Source: Diatrype stigma (taxonomy: Eukaryota > Ascomycota > Sordariomycetes > Xylariales > Diatrypaceae). Taken from it: a stretch of DNA of 27,217 nt. Position numbers and translations under genes: made by a program. The stretch spans positions 1 through 27,217 of the forward strand of contig JAKJXP020000201.1 of NCBI GenBank assembly GCA_022225965.2. The letters run 5' to 3'. This document shows, in pieces, positions 12,335 through 22,491 of the stretch. Every line of letters begins with the position of its first letter. The first letter of the stretch is position 1. The notes under the pieces are model-generated. The model ran no database searches and was not told the origin of the DNA. It saw nothing but the letters and a program-made list of their open reading frames with translations.

Positions 12335-13370
12335 TGTGACGGGCTTGAACGTGAAGTTGAACTAGATGTCCTTGTCGAAAGGCTTTGTGCTGGAGGGTGG
12401 AGAAGAAAGATATAATAGAATTGGTCTAGGCCTGTATGATTAGCATTCAATGCAAGAATGTGGGTGCATTAGGGAAGGAGCCAGACAAGGTGGGAAGAAG
12501 TTGGGATGATGCGGAGCTTGGGAGATCAGATACAGCCCTGGAGGAGATAGATACAGGGGGGGGGATGCGGCGGACTTGACTTGCTCAACATTCGAAGTGG
12601 TACCCTGACTTCAGTATTCCACAATATGATATGTAACTTTTTCTACCAGGGGCGGTGTTTATCTAAAAGATAAGAACAATAGGTAGATATGTAGATGGTG
12701 TCGCGATGATGCCGCCCTACAATGAGGGGCACTTTGTCCGTCCTTCGGCTGCGAGCCGAGAACCAGGCGCAAGCTCCTTCCACAGCAACGAACACTCAGG
12801 GGGTATAGTAGTTGCTAGACTGGATGCTAGACTGGATTTGAAGTGCTTGTTTTGACTTACAGCTAAAAAAGGTGAAATTCTGTATGGATTGCGACGAGGA
12901 GTGGACGCCAAACCATGGTGCGAAAAGAAAGATTGGGCTAAGCAAAGATATCGAAATTGCCAGTGAGAAGTTGCAGCAACACCAGAGGAGCTGAGGCAGG
13001 ATTGGCAAGGTGCACACAGATACCTTCCAAAGGAGGAAAAGGGAAACCCTGTAAGAAATAGTGATGCAATGGTGAACTACTGTCGTGGGCGGACGAGGGG
13101 TTCACGAAGATGGAGATGATGTCGTCGTTGTCTTGGGCTGCCAATTCTCTCAGCCTGCAACAAGCGAGGAATGGTTGACGACTTTGATTTGTTCAAAAAT
13201 GTCTGAGCGCCTGAGAGTACCTATCCGTGGCTGAACTGACATATGTGTGGCTGGGGAGTAGTTATCGGCTGCGCCTCAGGCCTCGACTCGATGGACAGGC
13301 AGATGAATGCATACAGCTTACCTAAGAATGTTTAACTAGGTGATCTGAGCGTCCTGCTGTGCCTGGTGAT

Positions 13371-13376
13371 CACGTG
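13371..13376. promoter_or_regulatory. CACGTG E-box in a GATCACGTGCCC context
   Basis: The palindromic hexamer lies in the PAT1/mannosyltransferase divergent region. It is a candidate bHLH site. It is about 1 kb from PAT1, so any link to either gene is uncertain. Confidence 0.3.
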
Positions 13377-13632
13377 CCCACAATCATGATACATACATAC
13401 CCACATACCTTCCTTCCAGGTTGTCGGCCTGTCAGCCTCTTCTGCTGGCTTTTTTGTTGATCAAGCAAGCCTGCAATACTTCAGTCGTGTCATTTTTGCA
13501 CTTGACGAACACGGAGTAGAAGCCAGCCAAGCCAGTATACCTACTAGGTATTAGTCAATGAAAATTCAAGCCCACTGACAAACCAGCCAACCCAGTCGGT
13601 AGGATCGAGTATCGACTAGGATAATACGAAGT

Positions 13633-13648
13633 CATACTACGTAGTATG
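13633..13648. repeat. 16-bp perfect palindrome CATACTACGTAGTATG
   Basis: All 16 bases equal their reverse complement. It stands alone in AT-leaning spacer. It may be a dimeric-factor site or a chance palindrome. Confidence 0.8.
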
Positions 13649-14607
13649 CAGCTGTGGAAATTTGTCTACACATACGGGAAGAACGGAACAGACGGGCTAT
13701 ACCTCTATACATATACAAGCATACAAGACCCTCCCAATCCTTAGCAAACCCCTTGAATGCAGAAGTACATTCAGAATATAGCCAGAGTAATGTTGGTTCC
13801 TCTATACCTATACCAAACCAGTCTTGACGATCAGGATGTATGGAGGAAGCTATTAGATGTGTGTAGCTTGCATCTTTCCAGCTGTTAAAGCTGCATCACT
13901 GGCGTGTTCTGACAATACGATGCTAGGTGGTCAACTGCCGGCATGGAGATAACCTGATGACTTTGTGGAGCACAATAAGAGTTCAAGTCTAGGCAACTTC
14001 ATGGTATATGAGTGTTGAAAACAAAAAGCCAAAGTAAATAAAGTTGCCACTGGGTACTTAGTTAGGGACATAAGTATGTGTTTATGTGAACCATGTTTGG
14101 TGAGACAGCTATCGAGACAAGACAATAATCACAAGTGATGATGGTGCCATAGATACTTGGCTGGCCTCGTTGTGTTGTGTCGTGCAATGGAATCACTGAA
14201 GCGGCAGTGAAGTACAGAATCTGAGAATATGGAAATGTTCCAGATTGTCCCATATGGAGTCATGGACAGGTATGTTCGTATCACAACCCCTGGCTAACCA
14301 GATCAGTGTTTAGCCCGGTCAATTAGAGGTACACGAATCCACTATCTCAGCCTTAGCATGTACATACAGAGACCTTCGGCAGGAGTGGCAGACCCAGCAG
14401 GCTTGCTGGCAGGCTTGGCAGCAAGACCAGGCCTAAAGGTTCAGGGTCAACCCAGCTTATCATTCCCACAGCAAGCAGTAGATCTTGGTGGCAAATACGT
14501 ATAGATGGGCTATGGGGAAAGCTGAATCCGATTTGGCAACATGCTGTCAGTACCGGAATAATCACTGTCACTCAAGTACTGCCCTCTCTCCGTATTTGCA
14601 CAATGTC

Positions 14608-14617
14608 TACCTAGGTA
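14608..14617. repeat. TACCTAGGTA palindrome (dispersed spacer motif)
   Basis: This is one perfect copy of a motif that recurs, with variation, in at least six spacers of this window (see also 15355-15395 and 18791-18802). It does not occur in the coding exons I read. Confidence 0.7.
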
Positions 14618-15354
14618 GTTAGCATCCAAATAGCATTAGTTGACGATGAATTGCTGGTTCACAGTCTGTTGAACCAACTATTAGATAATTAGTTAACAAT
14701 CCAACTCCAGGATAATCTCTTCGAAATTGAATAATACTTGGACAACAATGTAGCAAGTCGCCCTAAGGTACCGGTAGCGCAGTATGGGTACTTACTTGTA
14801 TGTTGTATTCTTCATTTGCAGGTACATCCATTATTAATGCACTTTTATAGACTTTCGGAGATGTACGAGGTCTACGGCTCGCTCACCTGGGCCGTCCCTT
14901 CCACTGGCGCATGGTGACGGGTAAGGTATTCAACCATTGGCCCTCTACCTTTTTTGGTTCCCATGGAAGGTTTCTGCATCCTTGGGTGGAATAAAACCTG
15001 GAAGTCTCTCGTTTTTGTTTCACGTACAGTAGCTATCCCACATCCATAACGCATTGCCTCCATTAGGTGCGGTGGCATTCAAGTACACCAATTCGATTGG
15101 TATTCATTCAGTGTATTCTGTTTTGGCCTCTAATTGGGCCTAATTACTTCTTATCTCTCTTTATGTTGGCTAGGGCATGTGCCTCCTCTGCTATAAAAGA
15201 AGACACCCTCATCTCTAGCGTACTAGTACCTGCCTCTTACGCGGTGACGACGCGCGGATCTCACCATATTCCCACATTCCCTCCCTTGTGTCTATAGCAG
15301 CCCAACCGACGCCCTTTGTTCCTTTCGGGTTCGATATCTACTACTCCCTCAGTT

Positions 15355-15395
15355 CCTACCTACATAGGTACCTATATCGATAGTAGGTACAGGTA
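15355..15395. repeat. Cluster of TACCTA/TAGGTA motifs
   Basis: Several overlapping CTACCTACATAGGTACCTA-type units and TAGTAGGTACAGGTAC lie about 300-340 nt before the mannosyltransferase start. The cluster could form a weak imperfect hairpin. Confidence 0.6.
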
Positions 15396-15697
15396 CGTGA
15401 GGGACTGGGCAGTCAGCAGATACACCCATACACCCGTCTTTTAACCTTTCAGCGCCTTTCCCTCACCACTTCTCATTAACGTTAGGGCGTGATTGGGGTA
15501 ACAGGTACCTCCCTGCACTTCGCCTCTGGTGCCGCCCCACCCCTTTTCCCAAAGGCGAACAGAATCTTGAGCAGCTCAAAGCTGTCAACATCTTCTTTTT
15601 TTTTGTGTACCCGGTTCTTTTCCTACCGAAACAACCATAAGGATAGCCCTTCAGCAACCTCCCGGCGAGAGTCATCTCGTCACCTATCATCGACGCC

Positions 15698-17236
15698 ATG
15701 GCCGCTGGTAATGCGCGTATCGTCAGATACCTGCTTTTTGCTGTCTTTGTAAGTCCTATAATCAGATCCATCCAAGGCTCAGATTGCCAGATCAGTGCTA
15801 ATATAGTCCATTTCGGCGCCATAGTTCGTTCTCGTTTTCTACTTCATCTCCAACTCGTCCTATGATGGCGTTGCGTTAAATCCCGAATCCTTCGGATATA
15901 ATAAGGGGTCCACAACATCTAATGGAGGGTCGAAATCTGGTGCGGGCTCCGGGAGTGGGAGCGGTTCAAGCGGTAGCGGCACCGGCAACACCAACAGCGG
16001 CTCCTCTAGCGGTAGCGGTTCCGGATCAGCCAAGGGCTCTCCAGAGTCGATAGTAGACTCCGCTAAGCAATTCGGAAACCTCAAGGAGGCCCCGATGGCC
16101 CTCACGCCGACAGATCCCGGATGGGATGATCTCGTGAGCATTGCTCCAGGACCCCGTATGAACGCTACCTTTGTCTCGCTTGCTCGCAACAGTGACATAT
16201 GGGAGATTGCGCGCTCCATCCGTCAAGTTGAGGACCGCTTCAACCGTCGATACAATTACGACTGGGTTTTCCTCAACGACAAGCCATTTGATGCCACGTT
16301 CAAGAAGGTCACAACCTCCCTAGTTTCCGGAACTACACACTACGGCGAGATCCCTAAGGAGCACTGGTCGTTCCCCGATTTCATCGACCAGGACAAGGCG
16401 AAGAAGGTCCGTGAGGACATGGCTGAACGCAAGATCATATATGGCGACTCGGTCAGCTACCGTCATATGTGCCGTTTCGAGTCTGGCTTCTTCTTCCGCC
16501 AACCATTGATGCAGAACTACGAATGGTACTGGCGAGTTGAGCCTAGCATTGAGCTGTTCTGTGACATCCATTACGACCCCTTCCGCTACATGGCCGAGAA
16601 CAAGAAGAAGTACAGCTTCGTGCTCAGTCTATACGAATACGTTGAGACAATCCCTACGCTCTGGGACAGCACCAAGAAGTTCATGAAGAACCACCCAGAA
16701 CACATCGCAGAGGACAACTCGATGGAATTCTTGAGTGATGATGGCGGCGATACTTACAACCACTGCCATTTCGTACGTGTGATCATTGCAAATCCTCGAT
16801 CTACAAATATACTAACCATCTCTAGTGGTCTAACTTCGAAGTCGGCAACCTCAACTGGCTACGGTCCGATGCCTATGTCGACTTCTTCGAGTCTCTCGAC
16901 CGAGATGGTGGATTCTTCTATGAACGATGGGGCGATGCGCCAGTCCATTCGATTGCTGCCGGTCTCCTGTTGAACAAGGATGAAATTCATTTCTTCAACG
17001 ATATCGCGTATTACCACGTACCGTTCACCCACTGCCCAACCGGGGAGAAGACCAGAATCGAACGTCACTGCCACTGCAATCCGAAAGATAACTTCGATTG
17101 GAAGGGCTACTCATGTAAGTCTACTTTTGCCACAACAACGCGATAACTATGCTAACAGTGGCATCCAGGCACGTCGAGATATTTTGAGCTCAACGGACTT
17201 GAGAAGCCCGAGGGTTATGAGAACCAGCAAGAATGA
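15698..17236 (+). CDS. Golgi alpha-1,2-mannosyltransferase, KTR/MNT family (GT15), 4 exons
   Basis: Exons 15698-15748, 15825-16772, 16826-17114 and 17169-17236 join to 451 residues; all introns are 53-76 nt with GTAAGT or GTACGT donors. It is a type II membrane protein: a short cytosolic start, a transmembrane anchor (about 11-26, FAVFFVLVFYF split by intron 1), a Gly/Ser-rich stalk (about 45-90) and a lumenal catalytic domain (about 105-451). GT15 hallmarks are [12 protein letters not shown] (162-173), [44 protein letters not shown] and [10 protein letters not shown]. Glu338 in SNFE aligns with the proposed active-site Glu329 of yeast Kre2/Mnt1. The family transfers mannose from GDP-mannose onto O- and N-linked glycans of secreted and wall proteins. 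Which yeast paralogue it matches cannot be settled here. The ATG context is GACGCCATGG. It is convergent with uS12m. Confidence 0.93.
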
Positions 17237-17600
17237 TTGGTATTATGTTGGAGGCGTGTAAATTATAACGACCAGGAAACCAAAAAAAACAAAGCCCTCC
17301 CTGGGCGAAGCTTTCTAGTATGGACTTCGCCCGAGGGGGTCTACGCTGGGGGCAGGGTGGCTGGGTACAGGCGTCCATGGATTTAGCAATGGCAATGGAT
17401 AGAAAGGATGTCTTCGTCATCAAGTCTCTTTTCATCTGTAGATAATGCCCGTTACGGTGCGCCATCTAAAACCAGGCAGTGATACCTCAAATGTAACATG
17501 ATGTACAACTGCAGTGCAGTGGATCCCCGTAGATATCTCACTTCAGCCCCTAGCTATCCAGACCGTTGTTCCAAGCACAGATCTTTCTACTTCTATTTCT
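17237..17600. other. Convergent 3' region between mannosyltransferase and uS12m
   Basis: It is about 360 nt of spacer between two stop codons and holds the GC-rich hairpin listed separately. No further coding sequence is visible. Confidence 0.6.
17303..17332. repeat. GC-rich hairpin in the convergent 3' region
   Basis: Arms GGGCGAAG (17303-17310) and CTTCGCCC (17325-17332) are exact complements around a 14-nt loop. Pyrimidine-rich (left) and G-rich (right) flanks could extend the stem with mismatches. It could mark the ends of either transcript, but eukaryotic termination does not require it. Confidence 0.6.
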
Positions 17601-18535
17601 CTAACTGCCAACGGAGGCCTTCTTCGGCTTCTTCGTTCCGTATTTACTTCTACTCGTCATTCGGTTGGAAACACCACCCTACAAGGAAGTATCATATTAG
17701 CAATACTAGACAATATCACTGATTGGCCGGCGGCCCGGCATGCTTGCTCAAGCTTCTCCACGATCCCACAAGAGCGCAGAAGGCTCTCAGATCGATATCC
17801 TCCTTGGAAGGATAAGTAGAGAGGGAAGGAAGGGAAAAAAGAGAGAAAGAAAAGAAAAATTGAACCAAGACGAAAGAAGACCAAACTCACCAAGTCCAAG
17901 GCGCCCCGGACCAGATGGTACCGCACGCCGGGGCAATCCTGGGAGCGGCCGCCGCGGACGAGGACGACGCTGTGCTGCTGGATGTTGTGGCCCTCGCCGG
18001 GGATGTAGGCGGTGATCATGCGGCCGCTCGACAGGCGGATACGCGCCGTCTTGCGCTCGCCCGAGTTGGGCTTCTTGGGCCGCGTGATCCCCACCTTCAG
18101 GCACACCCCCTTCTGCTGCGGGCACTGCGTGTCCGACAGCGCGGGAGAGACGGCGTGGCGCGCGCGCTTGGGTCGGCGGCAGCCCTGTTTTCCGAGTTTC
18201 TCTGTGTTAGCCGTGGATTTGAGAGCGGTAGGGTGGATGGGTCTGTAGCGATAGAGGGCTGGGGAGGTAGGGGGGAGCTTGAGAGGAACGTGGGTAGGTG
18301 GTAGATGGGATAGATAGATAGATAGATGTGCATGCGCTGGACGTACTCGGAGGACCTGGTTCAGGGTCGCGTTCACCGCGGGTGTCGAGGAGAAGGATCG
18401 TGCGGTGGCGGGCGTGGGTAGTAACCGAGGGAACGCCGTCATGGTCATCGTCAGGGTAGTTGTCGTCGTTGGTATCGTCATCGCTGGCCGCCGTGCCAGG
18501 GACGGCCACAGGGATCTGAGAAATGACGCGGCCAT
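17601..18535 (-). CDS. MRPS12: Mitochondrial small-subunit ribosomal protein uS12m (3 exons)
   Basis: Exons 18535-18347, 18184-17891 and 17678-17601 join to 186 residues. The first 63 are a Ser/Thr/Arg/Ala-rich presequence (ARSFSSTPA) ending in the conserved NQVLR; the mature protein continues [16 protein letters not shown], then [18 protein letters not shown] (the uS12 decoding-centre loop) and [14 protein letters not shown]. The last exon is only 26 codons ([20 protein letters not shown]), reached over a 212-nt intron with a GTGAGT donor and a TTGTAG acceptor. uS12m sits at the decoding centre of the mitochondrial small subunit and controls accuracy. The first in-frame ATG is 18535. The frame stays open through the 162-nt first intron and into the second. 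It diverges from the acyl-CoA dehydrogenase gene. Confidence 0.94.
18309..18327. repeat. (GATA)n microsatellite in uS12m intron 1
   Basis: About four to five GATA/TAGA units lie inside the first intron, close to its donor. Confidence 0.85.
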
Positions 18536-19337
18536 TGCGGTAGTGCTCGATTGTCCGGCTTCGAGGTCGGTATCGAGCTGGAGGGAATTCAATGGCTTGC
18601 GATTGATAGGTATCGATATGGCTACCTCTGTGGTGGCATAATGGTGCAGCTAATGGTTGACAGTCGATCACCAGCAGCCCGGTAGTTGCCAAGCCATTTC
18701 GCCGAAAATTGCTGGCCGTCTGTCGACCAGCCGGTGTATCATCTGCCAGCCGTCAGCGAAGAACTGCAACCACCTGCACCTGGAACTAGGGTACCTAGGT
18801 ACTTACATATCTAATGTACACCTGCATTGAGGTAGCGTCGGCGTTTCATGGCTCCGTTCGCCCTCCCTTCATTCACATGTGAGGCGGGGCCCGTAAGTCC
18901 GTCTCGTGAATCCCTAAATCCAACTGTGGCGAGGGGTACTAAGTACCTCCTCATGAGCCGTGCAGATTCCCCAGTTTCTGGGGACTCCAGAGACGGAAAG
19001 TCCCACTCAAAACGAACAAGGGGTGGGTATCGTCGGCGAGCCTCGGCAGAGAGAGCCGGGGAATCTGGAATGTGACGAAACAAACATCCACAGCGCCACT
19101 GACCATAAGCCGGCCGCTGCTGCTTGCTGCTCGCTGCTGTTGCTGCCACTTTAAGACCTCTTCACTGAGTTCCCGTTGCCCGGATAGCAGTTTCATAGCA
19201 AGTCGAAGCGATCCTCTCTTATTCTCTATATACCATATACCATATACATTGTCTTCGGTGCAAATAACTGTTTTCACGTGCGACCCTGCTAGCTGTTGCC
19301 CCTTGTTTGCTTTGAGTTTCGTCCAGTCCCATTCATC
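18536..19337. promoter_or_regulatory. Divergent promoter region uS12m / acyl-CoA dehydrogenase
   Basis: An 802-nt region separates the two start codons. It includes the 12-bp palindrome GTACCTAGGTAC (18791-18802), a run of ATACCAT-like units with TATA at about 19227-19250, and CACGTG at 19275-19280, about 60 nt before the dehydrogenase ATG. No coding exon is seen in it. Both products go to mitochondria, so shared regulation is possible but unproven. Confidence 0.5.
18791..18802. repeat. 12-bp perfect palindrome GTACCTAGGTAC
   Basis: This is the longest perfect copy of the TACCTAGGTA-type spacer motif in the window. It lies in the divergent promoter region. Confidence 0.8.
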
Positions 19338-20967
19338 ATGTCGTCGTTGTCGAGAGCTCTTCGGCCGGCGCTACGGCGAGGCCATGGCATTGTAGCTTCC
19401 ACCTCTACTTCCAGCTCCACGAAGGTTTCTCCGTCCTTACGGTCCTGCAGGACAATAGGACGGACCTTCAATGCCCAGCAGTAAGGTTTCCCACCTTTCC
19501 TGCCTATCAAAGACTATACTACATTTGCTAACACGTTATGCTTCGTGGTTGGAACAGGCACCAGCAGCAAATCCGGCCGCTCTCCGCCACGGCGCGCCGG
19601 CGCAGCGACGACATCTCGGACATCCCGCCGACGCCGATCACGCACCTGTCGGAAACGGAGGCGGCGATGCAGGAGGCGGTAGCCAAATTCGCCGGCGACG
19701 TGATCCTTCCGCGGGTGCGCGACATGGACGAGGCGGAGCAGATGGACCCGGCGCTGGTGACGCAGCTGTTCGAGCAAGGGCTGATGGGCATCGAGATCCC
19801 CGAGGAGTACGGCGGCGCGGGGATGAACTTCACCGCCGCCATCGTCGGCATCGAGGAGCTCGCGCGCGTCGACCCCTCCGTCAGCGTCCTCGTCGACGTC
19901 CACAACACCCTCGTCAACACCGCCGTGCTCAAGTGGGGCAGCGCCGACCTCAAGCGCCGCTTCCTGCCGCGCCTCGCCACCAACACCGTCGGCAGCTTCT
20001 GCCTGTCCGAGCCCGGGTCCGGGTCCGACGCCTTCGCGCTGGGGACGCGCGCCACGGAGCTCCCGGGCGGCGGCGGCTACCGCCTCACCGGCGGCAAGAT
20101 GTGGATCACCAACTCGGTCGAGGCCGACTTCTTCATCGTCTTCGCCAACGTCGACCCGAGCCGGGGCCACCGCGGCATCACGGCCTTCGTGGTCGAGAAG
20201 GGCGCCCAGGGCTTCTCCATCGCCAAGAAGGAGAAGAAGCTCGGCATCCGCGCCAGCAGCACCTGCGTCATCAACCTCGACGACGTCGAGGTGCCGCGCG
20301 AGAACCTGCTTGGCGAGGTCGGCCAGGGCTACAAGTACGCCATCGGCCTGCTGAACGAGGGCCGCATCGGCATCGCGGCGCAGATGACGGGGCTGGCGCT
20401 CGGCGCCTGGGAGAACGCCGCCCGCTACGTGTGGAACGACCGGCGCCAGTTCGGCCGCCTCGTCGGCGAGTTCCAGGGCATGCAGCACCAGATCGCGCAG
20501 TCCTACACCGAGATCGCGGCCGCGCGCGCCCTCGTCTACAACGCCGCCCGCCGGAAGGAGGCCGGCGAGGACTTCGTCCGCGACGCCGCCATGGCCAAGC
20601 TGTTCGCGTCCCAGGTCGCCGGCCGCGTCAGCGGCCTCGCCATCGAGTGGATGGGCGGCATGGGCTTCGTGCGCGAGGGCCTGGCCGAGAAGTTCTGGCG
20701 CGACAGCAAGATCGGCGCCATCTACGAGGGCACCAGCAATATTCAGTAAGCTCTCTGTTCCTTTAGTCATCCCCGCCTCGTTTGAGTCGTCTGTTGGGTC
20801 TGTCCTTAGTGTTCCTTCCGCGCTTCACATGATGCGAAGCACGACCTCGCAGCCTACCAGCAGAGATCTCGTATGAGGAATATACCCCATAAAGAATTGC
20901 CTACTAACTCGGACCTCCCAGGTTGAACACCATTGCCAAGTCGCTGCAGAAAGACTACACCGCGTAG
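19338..20967 (+). CDS. Mitochondrial acyl-CoA dehydrogenase, short/branched-chain type (3 exons)
   Basis: Exons 19338-19480, 19558-20745 and 20922-20967 join to 458 residues. An Arg/Ser-rich presequence (MSSLSRALRPALRRGHG) is followed by the acyl-CoA dehydrogenase fold: EEYGGAGMN (about 130-138), the FAD/substrate motif CLSEPGSGSDAFAL (about 196-209), MWITNS (229-234), GIRASSTCVINLDDVEVP, and the catalytic-base segment YEGTSNIQ, where Glu438 aligns with Glu376 of medium-chain enzymes. The last exon is just 46 nt and completes IQLNTIAKSLQKDYTA. These flavoenzymes insert a trans-2,3 double bond into acyl-CoAs and pass electrons to ETF. EGTSNIQ and overall length resemble ACADSB (2-methylbutyryl/isobutyryl-CoA); chain-length specificity is inferred. 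The exon is extremely GC-rich, producing long spurious open frames on other strands. Confidence 0.93.
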
Positions 20968-21408
20968 TCAAGAAGAGTTACCCAAGGTATGTGTAGCGTG
21001 CTACATATCAGTAGCCCATTGGTACCAAGCCAAGCCAGGAGTCACGGACTATACAGAGCATCTACAGTTGATTAATCTACATAGGAAGTTAGAGTCAAAT
21101 ACAATGTTCAAATCCGCGCCGTCGAAGATACCTCGGTTATGCTTGAATGGAGGGGCAATTCGATATCATACAGACTCTTTTGCCACTATTCGTGATGTCA
21201 CGAGTGTCTTAAATTTCGTTAATCATCTAGACTGTTATACATTACATGCCGTTCTAGAAGGTCATATACCTCGCCCGTAAGACCCGTAGTACCGTGTGAT
21301 CCTACAAAGTATGCTTGAACCCCTATATCTCTTCGATATTGCGGCACGTCTCGTCTCAGTATCGTCTTTGATTAGATATTGTTCCTACACGCATCTCATG
21401 CCAGCCCA
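20968..21408. other. Convergent 3' region between acyl-CoA dehydrogenase and AYR1-like gene
   Basis: It is an AT-leaning spacer between two stop codons. The open frame across 20933-21280 overlaps the end of the dehydrogenase in another frame and has no recognisable content. No RNA gene is visible. Confidence 0.5.
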
Positions 21409-22183
21409 TCAACTTTGCTTGAAGGCCTCCTGCTCCCTCAACCTCCGCTCCACCACATCCAAACCCACCATGTTCTTAAGCACGCGATCGAACCACCCAA
21501 CCGGAAACAGCGACGTGATGCGCACGGTCGTCGAATACCTCCCCCGCCAGATCCAATGCGGCGGTCTGGGGCTGGCGCTGCTGCCCCTCGTTGTTAACAT
21601 CGCCATCCCCCCTCCCCCTATCAGGTCCCTAACGACGCCGTCCGCCCACTCCGTCGGGTCATCGCCGTTCTTCTGCGAATCCGCGCCCGACATGGCGTGC
21701 TCCACCGCCTCCTTAGCGACGTTGTACAGGGAGCCCGGCGGCAGCAGCGCCGAGCCCGGCGCGTCCGCGTTCGCCCTCACGTTTTCGTGGAACGTCGACC
21801 GCACCGCGCCCGTGACCAGGTTGACGACGCGGACCCCGAACGGCGCCAGCTCCAGCCGCAGCGTTTCCGTCAGGCTGAGCAGCGCCGCCTTGGAGGCGTT
21901 GTAGGCCCCCGCGAACGGCAGGCCCCCCGTCGTGATCGACGAGCACGACGTGTTGTTGACCACGGTTCCTCCTACACCGCCATCATCATCTCCAGCAGAA
22001 GAAGAGCCTGGCTTGGGCCTCTTCGCCATCAGGAGCGGCAGGAAGGCCCGCGTCACCGCCAGCGGCGAGAACACGTTCAGGTCGAAGAGCCGCCGCGCCC
22101 GCGCCAGGTCGACGTCCAGGAGCGGCATCGCGTAGCCCGCGCCGGCGTTGTTGATGAGCATGTCGAGCCCGCTGCCGCCACCA

Positions 22184-22214
<31 letters not shown>

Positions 22215-22491
22215 TTTCCGGTGGCGCGGCGAGGAGAAGCAGTTCCGAGACCCGCGCGACGGCGGCGGCGATCGACTCGTCCGAGAGCGTGTCCAGCTGC
22301 ACCGTCTCGATGCCGGCGGCCTCGACCTGCTTCAGCTTGGCCGGGTTGCGCGCCGAGGCGAAGACGCGCCACCCGCCGGCCCGGTGGAAGGCCAGGCAAA
22401 GCGCCGAGCCTAGACTGCCGTCCGAGCAGCCGGTTATGAGGACGGTTCGTTTGCGGGGAGGGCAGGGGGGGTTGGAGTTGGGGGTTGCCAT
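21409..22491 (-). CDS. AYR1-like short-chain dehydrogenase/reductase
   Basis: This is a single-exon gene of 360 residues. It shows the SDR cofactor motif in the TGCSDGSLG form (20-28) typical of yeast Ayr1-like reductases, NNAG (114-117), serines TSCSS (181-185) as catalytic Ser candidates and YNASK (197-201). Yeast Ayr1 is an NADPH-dependent 1-acyldihydroxyacetone-phosphate reductase of lipid droplets and ER; filamentous fungi carry many paralogues with unknown substrates, so no symbol is assigned. A nine-Gly plus three-Gly tract (94-102, 104-106) interrupts the fold just before beta-4 (LDMLINNAG), and an Asp/Gly-rich insertion (about 162-175) lies before TVVNNTS. Both probably form surface loops. 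The ATG at 22491 has a GCCATGG-like context on its own strand (ACCATGGCA). No terminal membrane anchor is obvious; a hydrophobic C-terminal patch is only weak. Confidence 0.9.
22186..22214. repeat. (GCC)n microsatellite coding for poly-Gly
   Basis: It is an almost perfect GCC/CGG trinucleotide run within the AYR1-like gene. It encodes nine glycines on the minus strand and is likely polymorphic. Confidence 0.93.

Larger units (their letters stand above)
12335..15697. other. 3.4-kb gene-free divergent region between PAT1 and the mannosyltransferase
   Basis: This is the longest silent stretch between genes. No frame gives a protein with domains, and no splice-compatible exon chain was found. 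It contains an E-box CACGTG (13371-13376), a 16-bp palindrome (13633-13648), TACCTAGGTA-type motifs (about 13536-13552, 14608-14617, 15355-15395) and pyrimidine-rich sequence just before 15698 typical of a fungal leader. The open stretch at 12938-13144 (minus) has no ATG. The region may hold long leaders, a non-coding transcript or a degraded gene; the sequence alone does not decide. Confidence 0.5.

Noticed and set aside
12938..13144. Possible upstream coding exon of PAT1 or a small gene
   Set aside because: There is no ATG in frame and no splice pair that joins it to PAT1 in frame was found; it is more likely leader or spacer.
15085..15105. T-arm-like CCAATTCGATTGG as a possible tRNA
   Set aside because: It is a short inverted repeat with a 3-nt centre rather than a 7-nt T loop, and no A box or acceptor stem lies at tRNA spacing.
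17679..17890. Reading uS12m through intron 2 to a different C-terminus
   Set aside because: The read-through sequence has no uS12 features, whereas splicing to 17678 restores the conserved GGVSNR...[12 protein letters not shown] end in phase.
19471..20770. Long open frames on both strands over the acyl-CoA dehydrogenase (about 430 codons sense-shifted, 418 antisense)
   Set aside because: They are Arg/Pro-rich or Ala/Val/Leu-rich shadows of a very GC-rich exon. Only one frame carries the acyl-CoA dehydrogenase motifs and correct splice junctions.
21697..22413. Open frame on the plus strand opposite the AYR1-like gene
   Set aside because: It is Arg-rich with no domain; the minus-strand frame has all SDR motifs.
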